From Cyathus striatus (Eukaryota; Basidiomycota; Agaricomycetes; Agaricales; Nidulariaceae), in the NCBI GenBank assembly GCA_025738555.1, contig JAOVFP010000021.1, positions 1,488,001 through 1,552,000 of the forward strand: a DNA stretch of 64,000 nt, in the 5' to 3' direction. The notes under the pieces were generated by a model. It was not told the DNA's origin, did not search any database, and saw nothing but the letters and a program-made list of their open reading frames with translations. Every line of letters starts with the position of its first letter. Position 1 is the stretch's first letter. Shown here one piece after another: positions 1-11,300 of this stretch. Position numbers and translations under genes: made by a program.

Positions 1-455
1 CTTAGACCGTACCACCATCTTGATTCTTGTCATGTTTAACAAAGATGGGGGATGAAGGAAATGGTGGATGAACTGTGGATGTGAAAATTTAATATGTACA
101 CTGTTTACCAAGAAAATTTATATCAGATGATGAAGCACTTAATGCAAACTGCTAAGTCATCTGGACATGTTTAAAAGAAAAAGAAAGTGAGAGATGTAGC
201 TCAGAGTCAGTTTAGTACTGTGATAAGCTTTGAAAGGTATGGTCCATATCCCAGGATACATTATGGACTTACAGACATTCAACTTCCAAATTCCAGTGCA
301 CACCAAAAGACTAAAGCACTGGGTGGATAGCAAAACATCTTCAAGAAAAAAAGAATGTACGGCTCAAGAATGAAGAACAAAGACAGCCTGATGTAATCTT
401 AGACTGCATCACTATCTTGTCATGTTTGCCAAAGATGGGGGGTGAAAGACATGGT
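1..455. repeat. Diverged direct repeat, two copies (about 1-60 and 395-455)
   Basis: Both copies share the order CTTAGAC..., a short AT/AC-rich spacer, CTTGTCATGTTT and AAAGATGGGG. On the minus strand the first motif reads GGTCTAAG or AGTCTAAG, the same word found in the 2.6-3.2 kb repeats. Confidence 0.5.
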
Positions 456-2439
456 ATTTAGGAACTATGCATGTAAAATTTTATTATATAGATCATTTAC
501 AATACAGAGATATGTAGTATTGTGTATACAGTATAAGGTACTTATGGCACATGCCACACCCCCAGCACTGCATGGGTATAAAAATAAAGAAATAGGGCTG
601 GCAAGCAGCAGGGCCCACTACCTCTTCATTTAACAGATATTTACCATTAGAAACACATTTCATTATAGAGAAAATTGTATTAAGTAAGAACAACTACATT
701 AATAATTGTAGTGATAGATACTCTGAATTTGAAGTTCATAAATCTGAGACTGAAATAGATGATGAATGTGGTAGTTAAAAGTATGGAAATAAACAAACTT
801 ACTCTGAACCAAAAGCCGCTTACCCTGCACATGCAAAAGCAGCATGAATGTCATCCTTGGACCATCACTTATCAAAAACCGTCATCCCAATGGCTCATGA
901 ACAGATCTTATGCCCATGCCCATCCTCAAGCATTATAACTGTTGAAGAAGCACAACTCCAACACAATGACAACACTACTAAACCTCAAGAACCTACAAAC
1001 TGAATCCTGAAATGCATCAAGTGACAATATTGATATCATCAGCACTCTCTGTGGGGGGGAAAAGTTATTTATGTTGATGCTGGGATGAGTGGGCATTCGG
1101 GTATTTTGGATACTTCTGAGATGTACATTTTTCTTTTCTTTCGTGGTAGGAAGTGTTGTTGGGTTTAGAATAGAACACTGATGTTTTCAGCCCTGAGGGT
1201 CACTGTCAGTGGGTGATTAGGGTTCAAGAATGGATGAGTTCACAGATGATTACTTCTAGTATTGTTCTCGTATCTTCTACGATTGTCGCTCTCAGTATGA
1301 TGTCAATTTACGACTCTATTGTTGCCTTGGGTGCAAAGCTGGATAGGATTGAAAAGTGCATAGATAAAATGAAGTCAGAAATCAATGCATGGTGTTGCAC
1401 ACTTTGACAAGATGGGAGCTCGCTGTCTTCAGTTGGAGAGATTGGCAGTCTTCATATGTTTTCGCTGCATTCATGGCATATGACTAATCCTCATTGTGTA
1501 CTAGAACAAAAATGTATGCAGTCTTAGTCAGTGCCATTTGCACCATTGCAGATAGCAACCTTCCCACTGAACTGCCAGAGAGCACAAGTTCACCTTACAT
1601 CCCCACTCTTCTCGCTAAATATATTGCTACTGAGATTATGTCAATTACAGTTGTTAAACCTGATATCATGGCTGGTGATGTGATGGTGGAAAGGATAGAG
1701 ATGATAGAAGCTACTCCATGGTGTACTTCATAGTGGAGCTTGAGGCCTTGTATGATAGAGATCGATTGTGATGGACTGGGTACCAGGTCTTTGCTTATTG
1801 TCTTTCTGTACTCATCAGCTACTCATGTTGTGTTAGTATGAGTAAAAAAGAAGGATGGGTGGGGTGACTATCACATTTTGGGGCTATAGCCTTGTTAGGT
1901 TCTGGAAGAGTAAGAGAAGATAGAAAGGGGGTGTACCTCATCCTCAATGTCCTTAATCAGCGGTTTGAACTTTCCCTGAATTGACTGTGGATTCCTGAGC
2001 CTGCCATGATGCATGATTGCTGAAAGGTCGATTGTTGTAGGGACTGTGTATTGTTTTCATTAGTTCCAGGTTCAACAGTAGAGTAAGATAGAAAACGAAT
2101 GCGAGAGAACTAGAAGGGGGTTAGTACCAGGTAAGTAAACTGAATAAGAGAAAATCAATATTTACAAGCATGCTTTGTCACAGAATGTCACAAGTGATCA
2201 ATTGACCAACCAATCACAGAGCATAAAGGGGCTTCAGCCAATGATATTGCTAGAAAGTGAGATCCAGACTGCAATCCACAAATTGACTTATAGGGTAATC
2301 CAGAGGTCCCTATAACCCAACTACCTTAAAAGGTAGTGGGAATAAATTCCCATTGTGAGAAGATATCATGCCAGGTAATGAAGCACTTTAAACTACTAGA
2401 TCATCTGGACATGGTTAAAATAAAATGAAAGTGAGAGAT
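1..2439. other. AT-rich, repeat-rich stretch without a recognisable gene
   Basis: No convincing gene is seen. Short open frames exist, for example around 1213-1407 and 1494-1733, but they match nothing I recognise and the first lacks an ATG. The stretch is AT-rich and carries dispersed repeats: 1-60 resembles 395-455, and 130-200 resembles 2380-2440 (shared core GTGAGAGATGTA). It looks like a transposon graveyard. Coordinates of the individual repeats are approximate. Confidence 0.5.
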
Positions 2440-2516
2440 GTAACTAGTGTTGTGTATAATGTGTGAGTGCGAAAAAGTCAATCACATATTTATGTTAATG
2501 CAAATGCTGCACAATA

Positions 2517-2548
2517 AAGTGATTTAAACCACTCTGCCACCTGGGCTT
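2517..2548 (-). other. tRNA-like 5' half (A-box only)
   Basis: The minus strand reads CCAGGTGGCAGAGTGGTTTA, which fits the A-box consensus TGGCNNAGTGG of tRNA-Leu/Ser. No B box or matching acceptor strand follows within 100 bp, so it is at most a tRNA fragment or SINE head. Confidence 0.3.
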
Positions 2549-2639
2549 ACTTAAATATTCTTTGTTGTGAAATAAATGTGGTATTGAGTATGAGATATGC
2601 CTCCAAGCAAATCAAGTATGTCAGTCAATTAATGAGGTG

Positions 2640-3310
2640 TCTTAGACCATTTGATGACCACACCACAGTTATGTTTCAGTGAGGTATCAATGAGAAATAG
2701 TGGTGGTTAAGGATCTTATTGGAAGCAAAAAAGGTGTTAAGTTCGAACTTAGGGCAATGATGAGTTGCCTTAGACCATTTAGCGATCTCACCATGGCTGG
2801 TTTTGGTGGGGGGCTGAGATACTTATTATGTTGGTTGTCATATTATTGTCCCTTGAATTTATTGATTACTGTGGACCCTTCACCAGCAGCAAAAAAATTA
2901 CTGATTACATGAAAATAAACTCCAATACAGTCAACATATGATAAGAAGTCCTAGACCATTGAACAATCTCAACATAGCTGGAATTCTGTGGCAGTAAATA
3001 ATGTCCAAGTTGCCTCATAATTCACTATCTATTGTATCATTATATTGGTTATGATTTGTGCACCAGGAACAAAAATGTTAATTACATCGAAGTGACTTAG
3101 CTCTATTTTATAACAAGACACCTTATATTAATAGACAATCTTGCCATATTTTAGTTGGGGGGTGGCAAATATATGTTGGTAGTTTCCAGTTTGTGTATCT
3201 TTTACTACTGGTGCTGCTGCATGCACCATGAGCAAAAAAATTTAAGCATAGGCAAATGATGAGAATGGGATTTGAATTTAGAATCCCCACCTCAGAGACT
3301 AGATATACAT
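2640..3310 (-). repeat. Degenerate ~183-bp tandem repeat with tRNA(Leu)-like motifs
   Basis: The word TTAGACCATT or a variant recurs near 2643, 2766, 2949 and (degenerate) 3132. The last three are spaced about 183 bp apart and share flanking words such as CAATCT..CATAGCTGG and AGCAAAAAAATTA. On the minus strand the core reads AATGGTCTAAGGC, like the D-arm of a eukaryotic tRNA-Leu. Near 2735 a downstream AGTTCGAACTT resembles a weak B box. This suggests tRNA-derived SINE debris rather than functional tRNA genes. The pattern is seen directly; the SINE origin is inferred. Confidence 0.45.
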
Positions 3311-3474
3311 TATGGTATGGACCTTGTAGAGCATGCATTCTGCCTGCATGGTAAAATGCGGTTTTCACTCATTTTCAATTTCTGTTCCTCATTGTTGTCC
3401 GCATTCTCGATTACTAATACTTACATCATTCATTTCCATATTCGTATATCTGTCATATGTACACTTTGAGAATA

Positions 3475-3495
3475 CAGTCAAAACTGTTATAACCC
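3475..3495 (+). repeat. Left terminal inverted repeat of the pogo-like element
   Basis: Reads CAGTCAAAACTGTTATAACC and one further C. The inverted right end (6185-6205) differs at two positions. It is preceded by TA. Confidence 0.85.
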
Positions 3496-3709
3496 ATAGG
3501 GGTCGGTGGACCATAAATGTTATGAGTTTTTGTAGGTTATGACTTGTCGCGACATGCTTATCGATTATGTAATAATATTGACAAGGAAACATATTACGTA
3601 ATACAATCTACACATGAGAAAAATACTGAGTGATCTTGGTCGGTACCATACTGCATGACTCTTCAAGGTGCATTTGATGTCCAAATGTCGCCAACTCTTT
3701 CTCAAGCTT

Positions 3710-5340
3710 TCATGCATAGGCATCATTGATATCATTGACATACTTCCGAAGGGTGAGCACAGCTGCAAGTGCCTCTTTCCTTGTAGGCTTATCTTCAAGT
3801 ACCTCCACATTCTCATCATCCCCACCATTTATCTCCAATATTTCCTCTTGAGCCTGCATCTCCTTAACGGCATGATAGATGTCCTCGTCACTAGTCTGGC
3901 TAGATATGAGCTCTTCCTCAACAAGTGGATTGAGCAACTGCTCAATGGTGAGCCTATTGCATGTGTGAAGTACACCAATGTTGACAAGATCATCCAGGGC
4001 AGAATTGAGCTTGTGGTCAGCCTCAAATTCGGAGTTTAGAAGGGGAACAGAGAGAGAAGGGGTGAAGGAAGTCGCTTGTGGGGTATTGGTCAACAGTGAG
4101 TCTGGCAGAATTTTCATTTTTAACCAACAGTTATAAATCGTTGTTGGCTCCACTTCCTCCCAGGCATCGGACGCAACATGCATAGCCTCAAGCTGGTTGA
4201 TGTTGTAAATCAGTCCTGGTGATGTCCCCATATCATAGTGATCAATAGCACAATGTATAAACATTGCTCGATAGTGAGCCTTGAAACAGTGAATGATACC
4301 TGTGTCGTTAGGCTGTACATGTGCTGTGAGGTTGGGAAAGAAATTTTTGACCTTAATATTTGTGAGATTGTCAGGTGGAGAATGGGCACTGAAATTATCC
4401 TGAAGTAAGAGAATGTGTCACCCCTCTCCTCACAGCTTGTTGTCCCAACCAGTGATCCATTCGTGATAGAGAGATGTTGTCATCCATGCCTTTGCATTGT
4501 TTCAATAATAAAATCCAAGCTGTGCTCCTGTCTTCTTTTGAAATGCTCATGGTCGAGCTGCCTTTCCAATGACAAATGGTGGTAACTTTTCACTGCCATC
4601 TGCATTTGCTGTAAGTGCATAAGTAAGTCGAGTTTTATTCCCTTTAACACCCTTTGTCAGACGATTCATAAGTCCACGATCTGGTGGCATCCTACTGTAT
4701 AATTTAGAAAAGGTTTACTCAAAATATTAATGAGGGTACATATGCATAGAAAAGACCAGTTTCATCCATGTTAAAAATATTTCTCAGGGGATAATTGTAC
4801 TGTGCAAGAATTTCACAGATGCGAGCTCATTTATCTTCAACATCCACATCACTTGCCGATCCAGCTTCGCCATGTTTTTTGTATTCCTTCAGACCACAAT
4901 GATTCTTCATGGATTCCAGCCAACCATTACTCAAGGTGAGTCATTCTCCCACCAGAATCCCCTCCATATTGGCAAATTGAGTCCATTTCTGTCGAATTAC
5001 TTCACCATTGAGATGATCTCCATCCTCCATTGCCTTTGCAATCCAAAGTTCAACCATATCATTCACCTGTGGGAACTCTGCCAGCTTAATCCGCTTCATT
5101 CTTCCTGCATTTCCCCTGGCCTGTGCATCTGCCCACTGTGCATGCCATTGGGCTTCTTTTGCAAGCCAGCCAGAAATAACAGGCTGCTTAAGCCTAAGGT
5201 TTGGGTAAACTTTATCCCAATGTGCCGCTGTTTTTCCCTGGTGTTTCTCAGCACTCTGATGGTGCCAATCGAGAATTTCAATTCATTGTGCTAGTGTAGC
5301 ATTTTCTTTCTTTGTAAAAATGGGCATGGCATTCTTTTTC
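3710..5340 (-). pseudogene. Pogo/Tigger-type CENP-B DDE transposase, inactivated
   Basis: Translated on the minus strand, the N-terminal part (about 5290-4950) carries the CENP-B-type HTH region, with words such as HWDKVYPNLRLKQPVISGWL and MEDGDHLNGEVI. The middle has NMDETGLFYAY, the first DDE aspartate region. The later part has LLLQDNFSAHSPP (second aspartate), HVQPNDTGIIHCFKAHYR, and a continuous 184-codon C-terminal frame (4264-3710). The coding sequence is broken by frameshifts and many stops. Two TGA codons near 4431 and 4419 lie where CGA (Arg) would restore the frame, consistent with C-to-T decay at CpG. The family assignment is secure from these motifs; inactivity is seen directly. 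Confidence 0.85.
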
Positions 5341-5389
5341 GATTTTGCTGATCTGGGTTGTACAGGTGTACACTTGGTATTCTCAGGTT

Positions 5390-5941
5390 CTAAGGTTGAT
5401 GATGAGTAAGACTAAAACTTAAATGGACATTTGGGTACACACTTTTTCTTTTCTTTCCAGGAAGTGCTGCATCTCGAATCCTATTTCCAAGCTCCTTAAG
5501 CTTGTCTACAATTGCTACCTCCCTTGAATTGAGCCAAGAAAGACCTCGCTCATAGTCTGAAGCATTCTCCAGGATGTCCACCACAGCTACCTCATCAACA
5601 AGATTTCCATCACCATGATCAAGCCATGTTTCTTCCACTTCTGACAGCTTTTCTTTGCGATTAAGGCGGTTAAGAAGTGCATCATGCTTCTTTTTAATGC
5701 CTCGCTTCGCCTCTGCAAGACCAGCCTTTAACACCTCAAGAGGTGCTATCATACTGGGACTCGAGAGTGGAGAAGATTGGATTCGGAACAGTGATTTTAC
5801 AATGGACAAAAGTTGGAGAAAAGACACAGATACCAAAGGTACAGAAGGTACAGTAAAATACCAAAAGCTACAGTTTAATAAGACACCCGCCCATTGGTCA
5901 TGGTTGTGCCCATGCTCAGCCTCCATCATAAAATTCCCCAA
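5390..5941 (-). CDS. Element-associated ORF upstream of the transposase (coiled-coil, basic tail)
   Basis: This is an open frame of up to 183 codons in the 5' part of the transposon. It is rich in K/E heptad-like sequence (EAKRGIKKKHDALLNRLNRK), followed by an acidic stretch (GDGNLVDEVAVVDILENASD) and ending in a basic KKRK patch. Its position just before the CENP-B region, and my recollection of similar proteins beside transposases of this class in Agaricomycetes, suggest an accessory or N-terminal exon of the transposase. The N-terminal third may be non-coding. No function can be assigned. Confidence 0.5.
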   Translation of the reverse strand: MGNFMMEAEHGHNHDQWAGVLLNCSFWYFTVPSVPLVSVSFLQLLSIVKSLFRIQSSPLSSPSMIAPLEVLKAGLAEAKRGIKKKHDALLNRLNRKEKLSEVEETWLDHGDGNLVDEVAVVDILENASDYERGLSWLNSREVAIVDKLKELGNRIRDAALPGKKRKSVYPNVHLSFSLTHHQP

Positions 5942-6184
5942 AAGATACTTGGGAAATGTTTCAGATATTCAGTCAATTCCGGCGCAGCCCATACATGAAA
6001 CAATGTGTACAAAATGCACTATATTTCCTATTTTAAGATGTAATTATGGGTTTTGAACCCATGCCAGACTGATGAGCTATCTTGTTTCACAGGATTATGG
6101 GTTCTTCGGCCAATTCCCCCGCCTACCAATTTGGTGGACCAGAAATCCTATGGGTGTCTACAGGTTATGAGTAGTTACAGTCAT

Positions 6185-6205
6185 GAGTTATAACAGTTTC
6201 GACTG
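6185..6205 (-). repeat. Right terminal inverted repeat of the pogo-like element
   Basis: On the minus strand it reads CAGTCGAAACTGTTATAACT and one further C, matching the left end at 19 of 21 positions. It is followed by TA. Confidence 0.85.
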
Positions 6206-6207
6206 TA

Positions 6208-6899
6208 CTAGCTTCGCATTCCCCCCCTTTCTCTCTCTCAAATGCGCGCTCACTGGATCTGAAGGGATGGACAGATGTGCCTCCCACTCGCATATTTCTT
6301 TGTCGAGAGGATACCGCCAAGCAAATATCCTCCTCCACAATCTATGGTTATAAATTATGAAGCCACTGTTCCATTGTCAAGAATAGCACTAGCGCAGGCA
6401 AGGAGGAAAGATAGATTGCGGAAAACTAAATGACTGCGAAGCTGAGTGACATTCTGTGGTTCTATGTGTCATTGTCATTTACCTGTACATTTATTCTGCG
6501 TAATTTAAAAGGACAGCCGATTATTGAAAAGTAGTACCATGTACGGTGCTGTATTGTTGAGTGGTTAACAACATGAGATGTCCAGCCTAGCTTTGACGCG
6601 AGATTACATAAAAGTAGCAGCCAGCACAATAGCTGCAACCCTTATTCCATATCCCACTAATACAACGAGTCATTATGCAAAGGCTCGTATTAAAATTGAT
6701 TTCAGGAAAACTCTACTTCAAACAAATTTTCAATGATCCAGAAGACTATAATGCAGGGCGAATTTCTAATTGAATACCAGTAGTAATCGTTCCGATATGC
6801 CATAAGTAATTGGAGTTGCATGACATGCTAGTATCTTTAGAACAACATAAGAAGACTATTGACCTGTAAATTGGAACAAAGTAAACCATTACCTCTACA
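6208..6899. other. Intergenic, nothing recognised
   Basis: Moderately AT-rich sequence between the transposon and the 3' end of the first F-box gene. No open frame, tRNA or clear repeat was seen. Confidence 0.5.
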
Positions 6900-8131
6900 C
6901 TATTCATCATTGCATAGCGTTATCTGTAAAAGGCCTTTTCTGTGCAACCTAGACAAATAACGCTCTACGTCTGACTTGAATTCATCGATATGTTCCCGTG
7001 GTACCGTGCGGCGGCCCGTGCTATTCCGCTCAATGGGTAAAACATCAGTTAGACAAACTCTACGCAATTGCGAGAAACGGGGTTCTGACAACAGTTTATC
7101 AAAGCCTTCCCATTTTTGCAGGTGATAGTCGAAGAAGTGAGAATACGGCCAAAATGACACTTGGATGATAACTTCGGATATAACATTGTTGTTCGGTGCT
7201 GTGTCCAGAACGCGCTCAGAAATAGAATAGGGATAAGCAGAGGTGTCAAGATTTGCTATCAGTGTGATAGTTTTTAGACGAGGGACAGAACTAATATCAA
7301 GTCTTGAACTGGAAACTGAAGAGTATGAAAAATAGTCAGTATATTATTTGTTAAGCATCTTTAAAGCGCACTCGCAATCTCCAGCAAAAAGTCCTGAAAA
7401 CTCGAGAGCAGTTAAGGATCCAGCTTTCGAGACCATAATTGTTTGCGCTACCGGCATGTTTATCGAGTGATCTAGATTCACTATTAGCCTCTCAGGTGTG
7501 CATCCTGGTGATGACACAGCACCCAGAAGGATGTTAAGTTGAGTCCTTTCATTACATATGGTCAACCTGCCACGGTTGTTCCTAGTGGTCACAGCTAGAT
7601 GCTGTGGGGTGTGTCTATCACATGGGCAGGTTTGAAGTCCGACTGCCGAGACACCTGTAAGCCATCTGGAGAATTCCGGTGGAATAGAGTCGATATGATA
7701 CAGGGAAATACTTGTAATTGAAGGAGTTGAGAAAATGGCAATCAATGCATCTTTTATTTTGGGTGGGAAGTCATTCCAGCTATAGCTGAAATATGCAAAT
7801 CAAAGTCTGTTATATTTTTAAAGGTGCTGAACATAGTTGGTAAATGTTTGTGTTCTATGACTTGAGAGGCAGTGTAGGAATACACTAAGCGAAATACGCG
7901 AACGTAAAGTCCAAGTTCTGAATTCGACATTATCACATCCAGGAGTTTTTCTGCCTGCCTTAGACTTTGCAGGTCGACTGTATGAAAAATGTGACGCTGA
8001 GACTGCCCCAAAAAGCCACGACATGTCAGTGCACAGGCCCCGAGGGAATGAATTGCATGGCCATGCAACAATGACACTTTATCAATAATGAGGTCGGTGA
8101 TATCTTGAGGTACCGGTATCCGCGGAGTCAT
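6900..8131 (-). pseudogene. F-box/LRR-like protein gene with a frameshift
   Basis: The ATG at 8131 opens an F-box (IPVPQDITDLIIDKVSLLHG...ALTCRGFL, residues about 5-45) followed by the leucine-rich body usual for this basidiomycete family. Near 7785 the reading frame must change by one base: the first frame ends at 7754, while the adjoining frame (DFPPKIKDALIAIF) continues the expected sequence. A 56-bp intron (7316-7371, GTGCGC...CAG) leads to a last exon ending at 6900 with the conserved C-terminal LHRKGLLQI. F-box proteins are substrate receptors of SCF ubiquitin ligases; the substrate is unknown. The single indel makes this either a pseudogene or a consensus error. Confidence 0.7.
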
Positions 8132-8683
8132 TAGTATGGGATGCTACTGGTTACATTATGAAATGAAATCATATTTGTAGAGAATGGCGCTCACCGTTGA
8201 TGATAAAGGGAACTAAAGGACAACTTCGCGAGCAATGGAGATGGGAGGGGAAATCGAGAAGCAGGCGAAGGTCGAACGTTTGAACGCTGGCATTTTAAAA
8301 GTCCGCAAACGGTGAGTTCTCTATTTTTGGCGACGTGTTGACGAGTTCTAGTAGTTACTGGTACCCATCGGTTGTTAGTTAATGTGCAGAATTTTTAGAG
8401 GGGGAATAGACTGCTTGAGTAGTGCTTGGCATTGAAATATTGTGACTCTGTCAATGATGAGCTCCACTATCTCTAGAAGGAGCATGTTTCATCTGTAGCG
8501 GTGAGATGATACTACTGAGGCTCGTTATTATGTAGCGTGAGTTCCGTCTTTGCACCTGCGTATTTGAATAAACCATGTTGTAGAAGTGAGTGTTGGTACT
8601 TAGTCGGTTGATAGGATTAAAGCGAACACGAGACTTATGTTGTATTTAACCACCACAAACACCGGTCAAATACTTGGTAATAA
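8132..8683. other. Intergenic, promoter side of the F-box gene
   Basis: No gene recognised. It lies between the ATG of the 6.9-8.1 kb gene and the 3' end of the next one. Confidence 0.45.
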
Positions 8684-9194
8684 TCATATAGACAGCTGTA
8701 ACAACCCCATCTCGTGTATTTTATACAAACGGTTCCTCACACATAACTTGAATTTTGTAACAAGGGAAGTATGTTTCCTTCGCCCTTTGACTATCCGCTC
8801 GTCAGAAGCATCTATGACCAGCTTCTGTAACTTCTTAAACAGTGGCCCAGACAAAAGACTATCTAGTGATTCCCAATGCTCCCCGTTGGTGTTTATCAAG
8901 TACAAACCGAATTCAATAATATTGACATTTATTTCTTGGATTGTGTTTCCGTTTCTTGCAGTGGAGAGAAACGGGTGCATGTTTCCCATACATGTGTCAA
9001 CACCTGTCATTGAAAATGTCTTGAGTATGATGGTTTTAAGATTGGAAAGGATGCCTATATCAAGCTCCCATAAGTGAGCTGTTACAGAGTTAATTAGTTT
9101 CTTGAACCACACATTTGATGACATACATGCGAAGAACACTTGGCACTCCAACGTAGTCAAAGAAGTATAACATGTAACGTACGTCGCTTCGCGA

Positions 9195-9885
9195 CGCACG
9201 TTAAAGGGCAAGCTTGACGAATCCTTAGATAGTCACTCAAGAATTTCTGACTGGATCGGCAAATTTAAAGTAAAATTTCATGTTAGGAGACAGAAACATT
9301 TTAATTGATTGCTTGTGGATTATTTTATTTATTCTACCTTTGTTCTAAAGACTAAAAGCCCTTGCTTCATTCTAATTATACTATCTTCATTAGAATATTT
9401 TACCTTTGGTTTACTGGCTGTTACATTCATTCCCATAACTCCCACTTCATTCTAATTATTCTACCGCGGGGGAATCAAGGGCAAATGTATAGGTACACAC
9501 TACTTATATGGGAGTGATGCATGTGGCGGTTGCCTGGTAGGTATCCAATAGCATTTTTGAAGTGGTTGTGGAAATTACATAAAGCACTCATTGTTGAATT
9601 TAAAGTAATTTAAAAAGGGATAGCCACGCTATATACAATGAGCATAGATTTTTTGATAATGGAAATGTGTGTAATTTGAGTGAAGTTTGATACAATAACA
9701 TTTTGTGCTCCATGCCCGGTGCCCGGTGCGCAACAGATGGCTAATGCCGCCAGAGTCCGAGCTGACTAATGCACCGCGCATGCACAGCCACTACGCATTT
9801 TGGGTCGCCAGAGTCGCTGACTAATAATATTCCGTGCATGCACAGCCACTATGCATTTTGGGTCGTCAACGCAAACAAATAGGGG
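9195..9885. mobile_element. Probable insertion disrupting the F-box gene
   Basis: This non-coding segment separates two halves of one F-box gene. One edge contains the hairpin CGTCGC-TTC-GCGACG (about 9183-9197). The other contains the near-perfect palindrome GGGGAAGC-AA-GCTTCCCC (about 9880-9897). CAAGCTT occurs at both junctions and might be a short target duplication. I cannot name the element class; size and edges are approximate. Confidence 0.45.
9749..9865. repeat. 58-bp tandem duplication inside the insertion
   Basis: Two adjacent units (9749-9806 and 9807-9865) share GCCAGAGTC, GCTGACTAAT, the word GTGCATGCACAGCCACT or GCGCATGCACAGCCACT, and GCATTTTGGGTCG. Confidence 0.8.
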
Positions 9886-10955
9886 AAGCAAGCTTCCCCA
9901 ATGAACCTTGCATAATCTGCTTGGCGATGGCCACATCGTCCGGTGTAACGGTGAGCAATATCAATGTCTCTAACTTGCATTTTTGAGATGACAAGACATC
10001 AATTACTGGTTTCGTCATAAAGGGATTTTGAAGATGTACAGATAACGTTCTTGGATAGCAAATATCGGCTCTTCTACCCGGTGGCTTCCCAAGAACATAT
10101 TCGTCCTCGTAGTCAATAAAGTGTACCTTCGCCAGATGTAACACTGGAACACAGGTGATCCATTGTGCTGCTATTATTGGTAGGTGTAAATTTCTGAGAT
10201 AGAGACACTTGAGGGAGCGCAGTAGGAAAAGATCTGCAAGTGCACATCTCAGATCAAGGGTGAAAGTTTCCCAACTGCAAGGCTTTCCATGAAATGACAA
10301 CTCGAATGTTGCTATATTTTGCAGCTTACGCAATGTAGTGTGAAAGTCGAGTTGTGTGACGAAGGTAAGGGTATCAACGCCATCTTCTACACGAAATTCC
10401 CTAACATTTAACGCATGCTCGGGAGACATATTTAATGCATCCATAAAACACAGGTATTTTTCAACGCCGCGGTGATCGAAGTATGTGAAAGAGACGGAGC
10501 GGAAAAGACAATGTTGTGATGGTTTCAGAAAAGCTCTGCAAGTCAATGCGCAGGCTTTGAGAGCAGACATCCGGAATTCTTTTGATAATGAGATTTCATC
10601 GATGACGAGCTCTACGATGTCGTAAGGAACCTCAAAGGTTGCCATCTGAGCGGTTATTTCTGTTAGGAAGAGAGTCAGACGTGTTTGTAGATGCCCGTTT
10701 CATTATCGCACCTGCGTTGGCACCAAGCGCTAGGATAGGTCATGGGGGTGGGAAGTAGAAGATTTCATACCGTATTGAAGGGTATATATATTTACTTACG
10801 GTTGCCCGACTCCTAATATTTACGTAATATACTCGCGTGTTGGGTAAGGTTAAGTACTTACATACTTTCATGTATACGTAAGTAATGAGTTCTTGAAAGC
10901 ACGAATCTCGTGAGGGAAGGCTGTAGATGCATGTTCAAGCTTCACTAATTTTTTT

Positions 10956-11300
10956 TCAGTTGTAGGTCTCATGCTGTTGATATTCGAGCTCGAATATTGT
11001 CAGATTCTTGAGCTGAACTAGTACGGAAGGAAGATCAGGCTGTGGAATCCGGCCTAATTCTTGTAAATGCAAAACTTTCGTACGTAGAGTGCAAACTCTG
11101 AAGATGAAAATGTATTCAAAATGGTAGAAACCTGGTTGGCTCTGCAATACGCCAAGGGGACTGACTGACGATGGCTATTCGAAAAATGAAACGTCGCGAA
11201 CTTTAACAATGATCATGTTCAGCCTCTAAGGCACAACATCCGAAAGGAGTCCCACGGCCATCTAATAATGGAACTTCTTCCATTATTAGCTCCATTGAAA
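10956..11300 (-). pseudogene. Degenerate F-box gene remnant
   Basis: On the minus strand a broken start (MELIMEEVPLLDGRGTPFG, about 11300-11220) resembles the F-box opening VELIIDEVSLLDGR of neighbouring genes. After stops and a frame change, RIPQPDLPSVLVQLKNLTIF (about 11045-10975) matches the family's next block. The rest of the body is missing. This is a truncated duplicate from the same array. Confidence 0.55.

Larger units (their letters stand above)
3475..6205 (-). mobile_element. Complete but decayed pogo/Tigger-like DNA transposon
   Basis: The element is bounded by 21-bp terminal inverted repeats starting CAGTCRAAACTGTTATAAC and flanked on both sides by TA (3473-3474 and 6206-6207), the target duplication expected of Tc1/mariner/pogo elements. 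Subterminal sequences are also related in inverted orientation (CCATAGG and GGTGGACC at both ends). Length is 2731 bp. Inside, on the minus strand, are a coiled-coil-like ORF (5941-5390) and a broken CENP-B/DDE transposase (about 5340-3710). The ends are intact, so it could in principle be mobilised in trans, but the transposase is not functional. Confidence 0.88.
8684..10645 (-). pseudogene. F-box/LRR-like gene split by a ~0.65-kb insertion
   Basis: The 5' part (10645 to about 9880) starts with ATG and an F-box (VPYDIVELVIDEISL...ALTCRAFL) and runs to IAKQIMQGSLGK, where homology stops. The 3' part (about 9190-8684) resumes exactly there with SLTTLECQ, has a short intron (acceptor CAG just before LWELDIGILSNLK), and ends with the family's C-terminus (LYKIHEMGLLQLSI). 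Placed together the two parts make one normal-length family member. The intervening sequence has no coding match and contains a tandem repeat. The gene is disrupted unless the insertion is spliced out. Confidence 0.75.

Noticed and set aside
1213..1733. Two short frames as genes
   Set aside because: The first starts with GTG, neither has a recognisable domain, and the surrounding DNA is repeat-like.
6030..6110. GGGTTTTGAACCC and TAGCTCATCAG-like words resembling a tRNA on the minus strand
   Set aside because: A- and B-box-like words are only about 20 bp apart and no stems form. It lies inside the pogo-like element's subterminal region.
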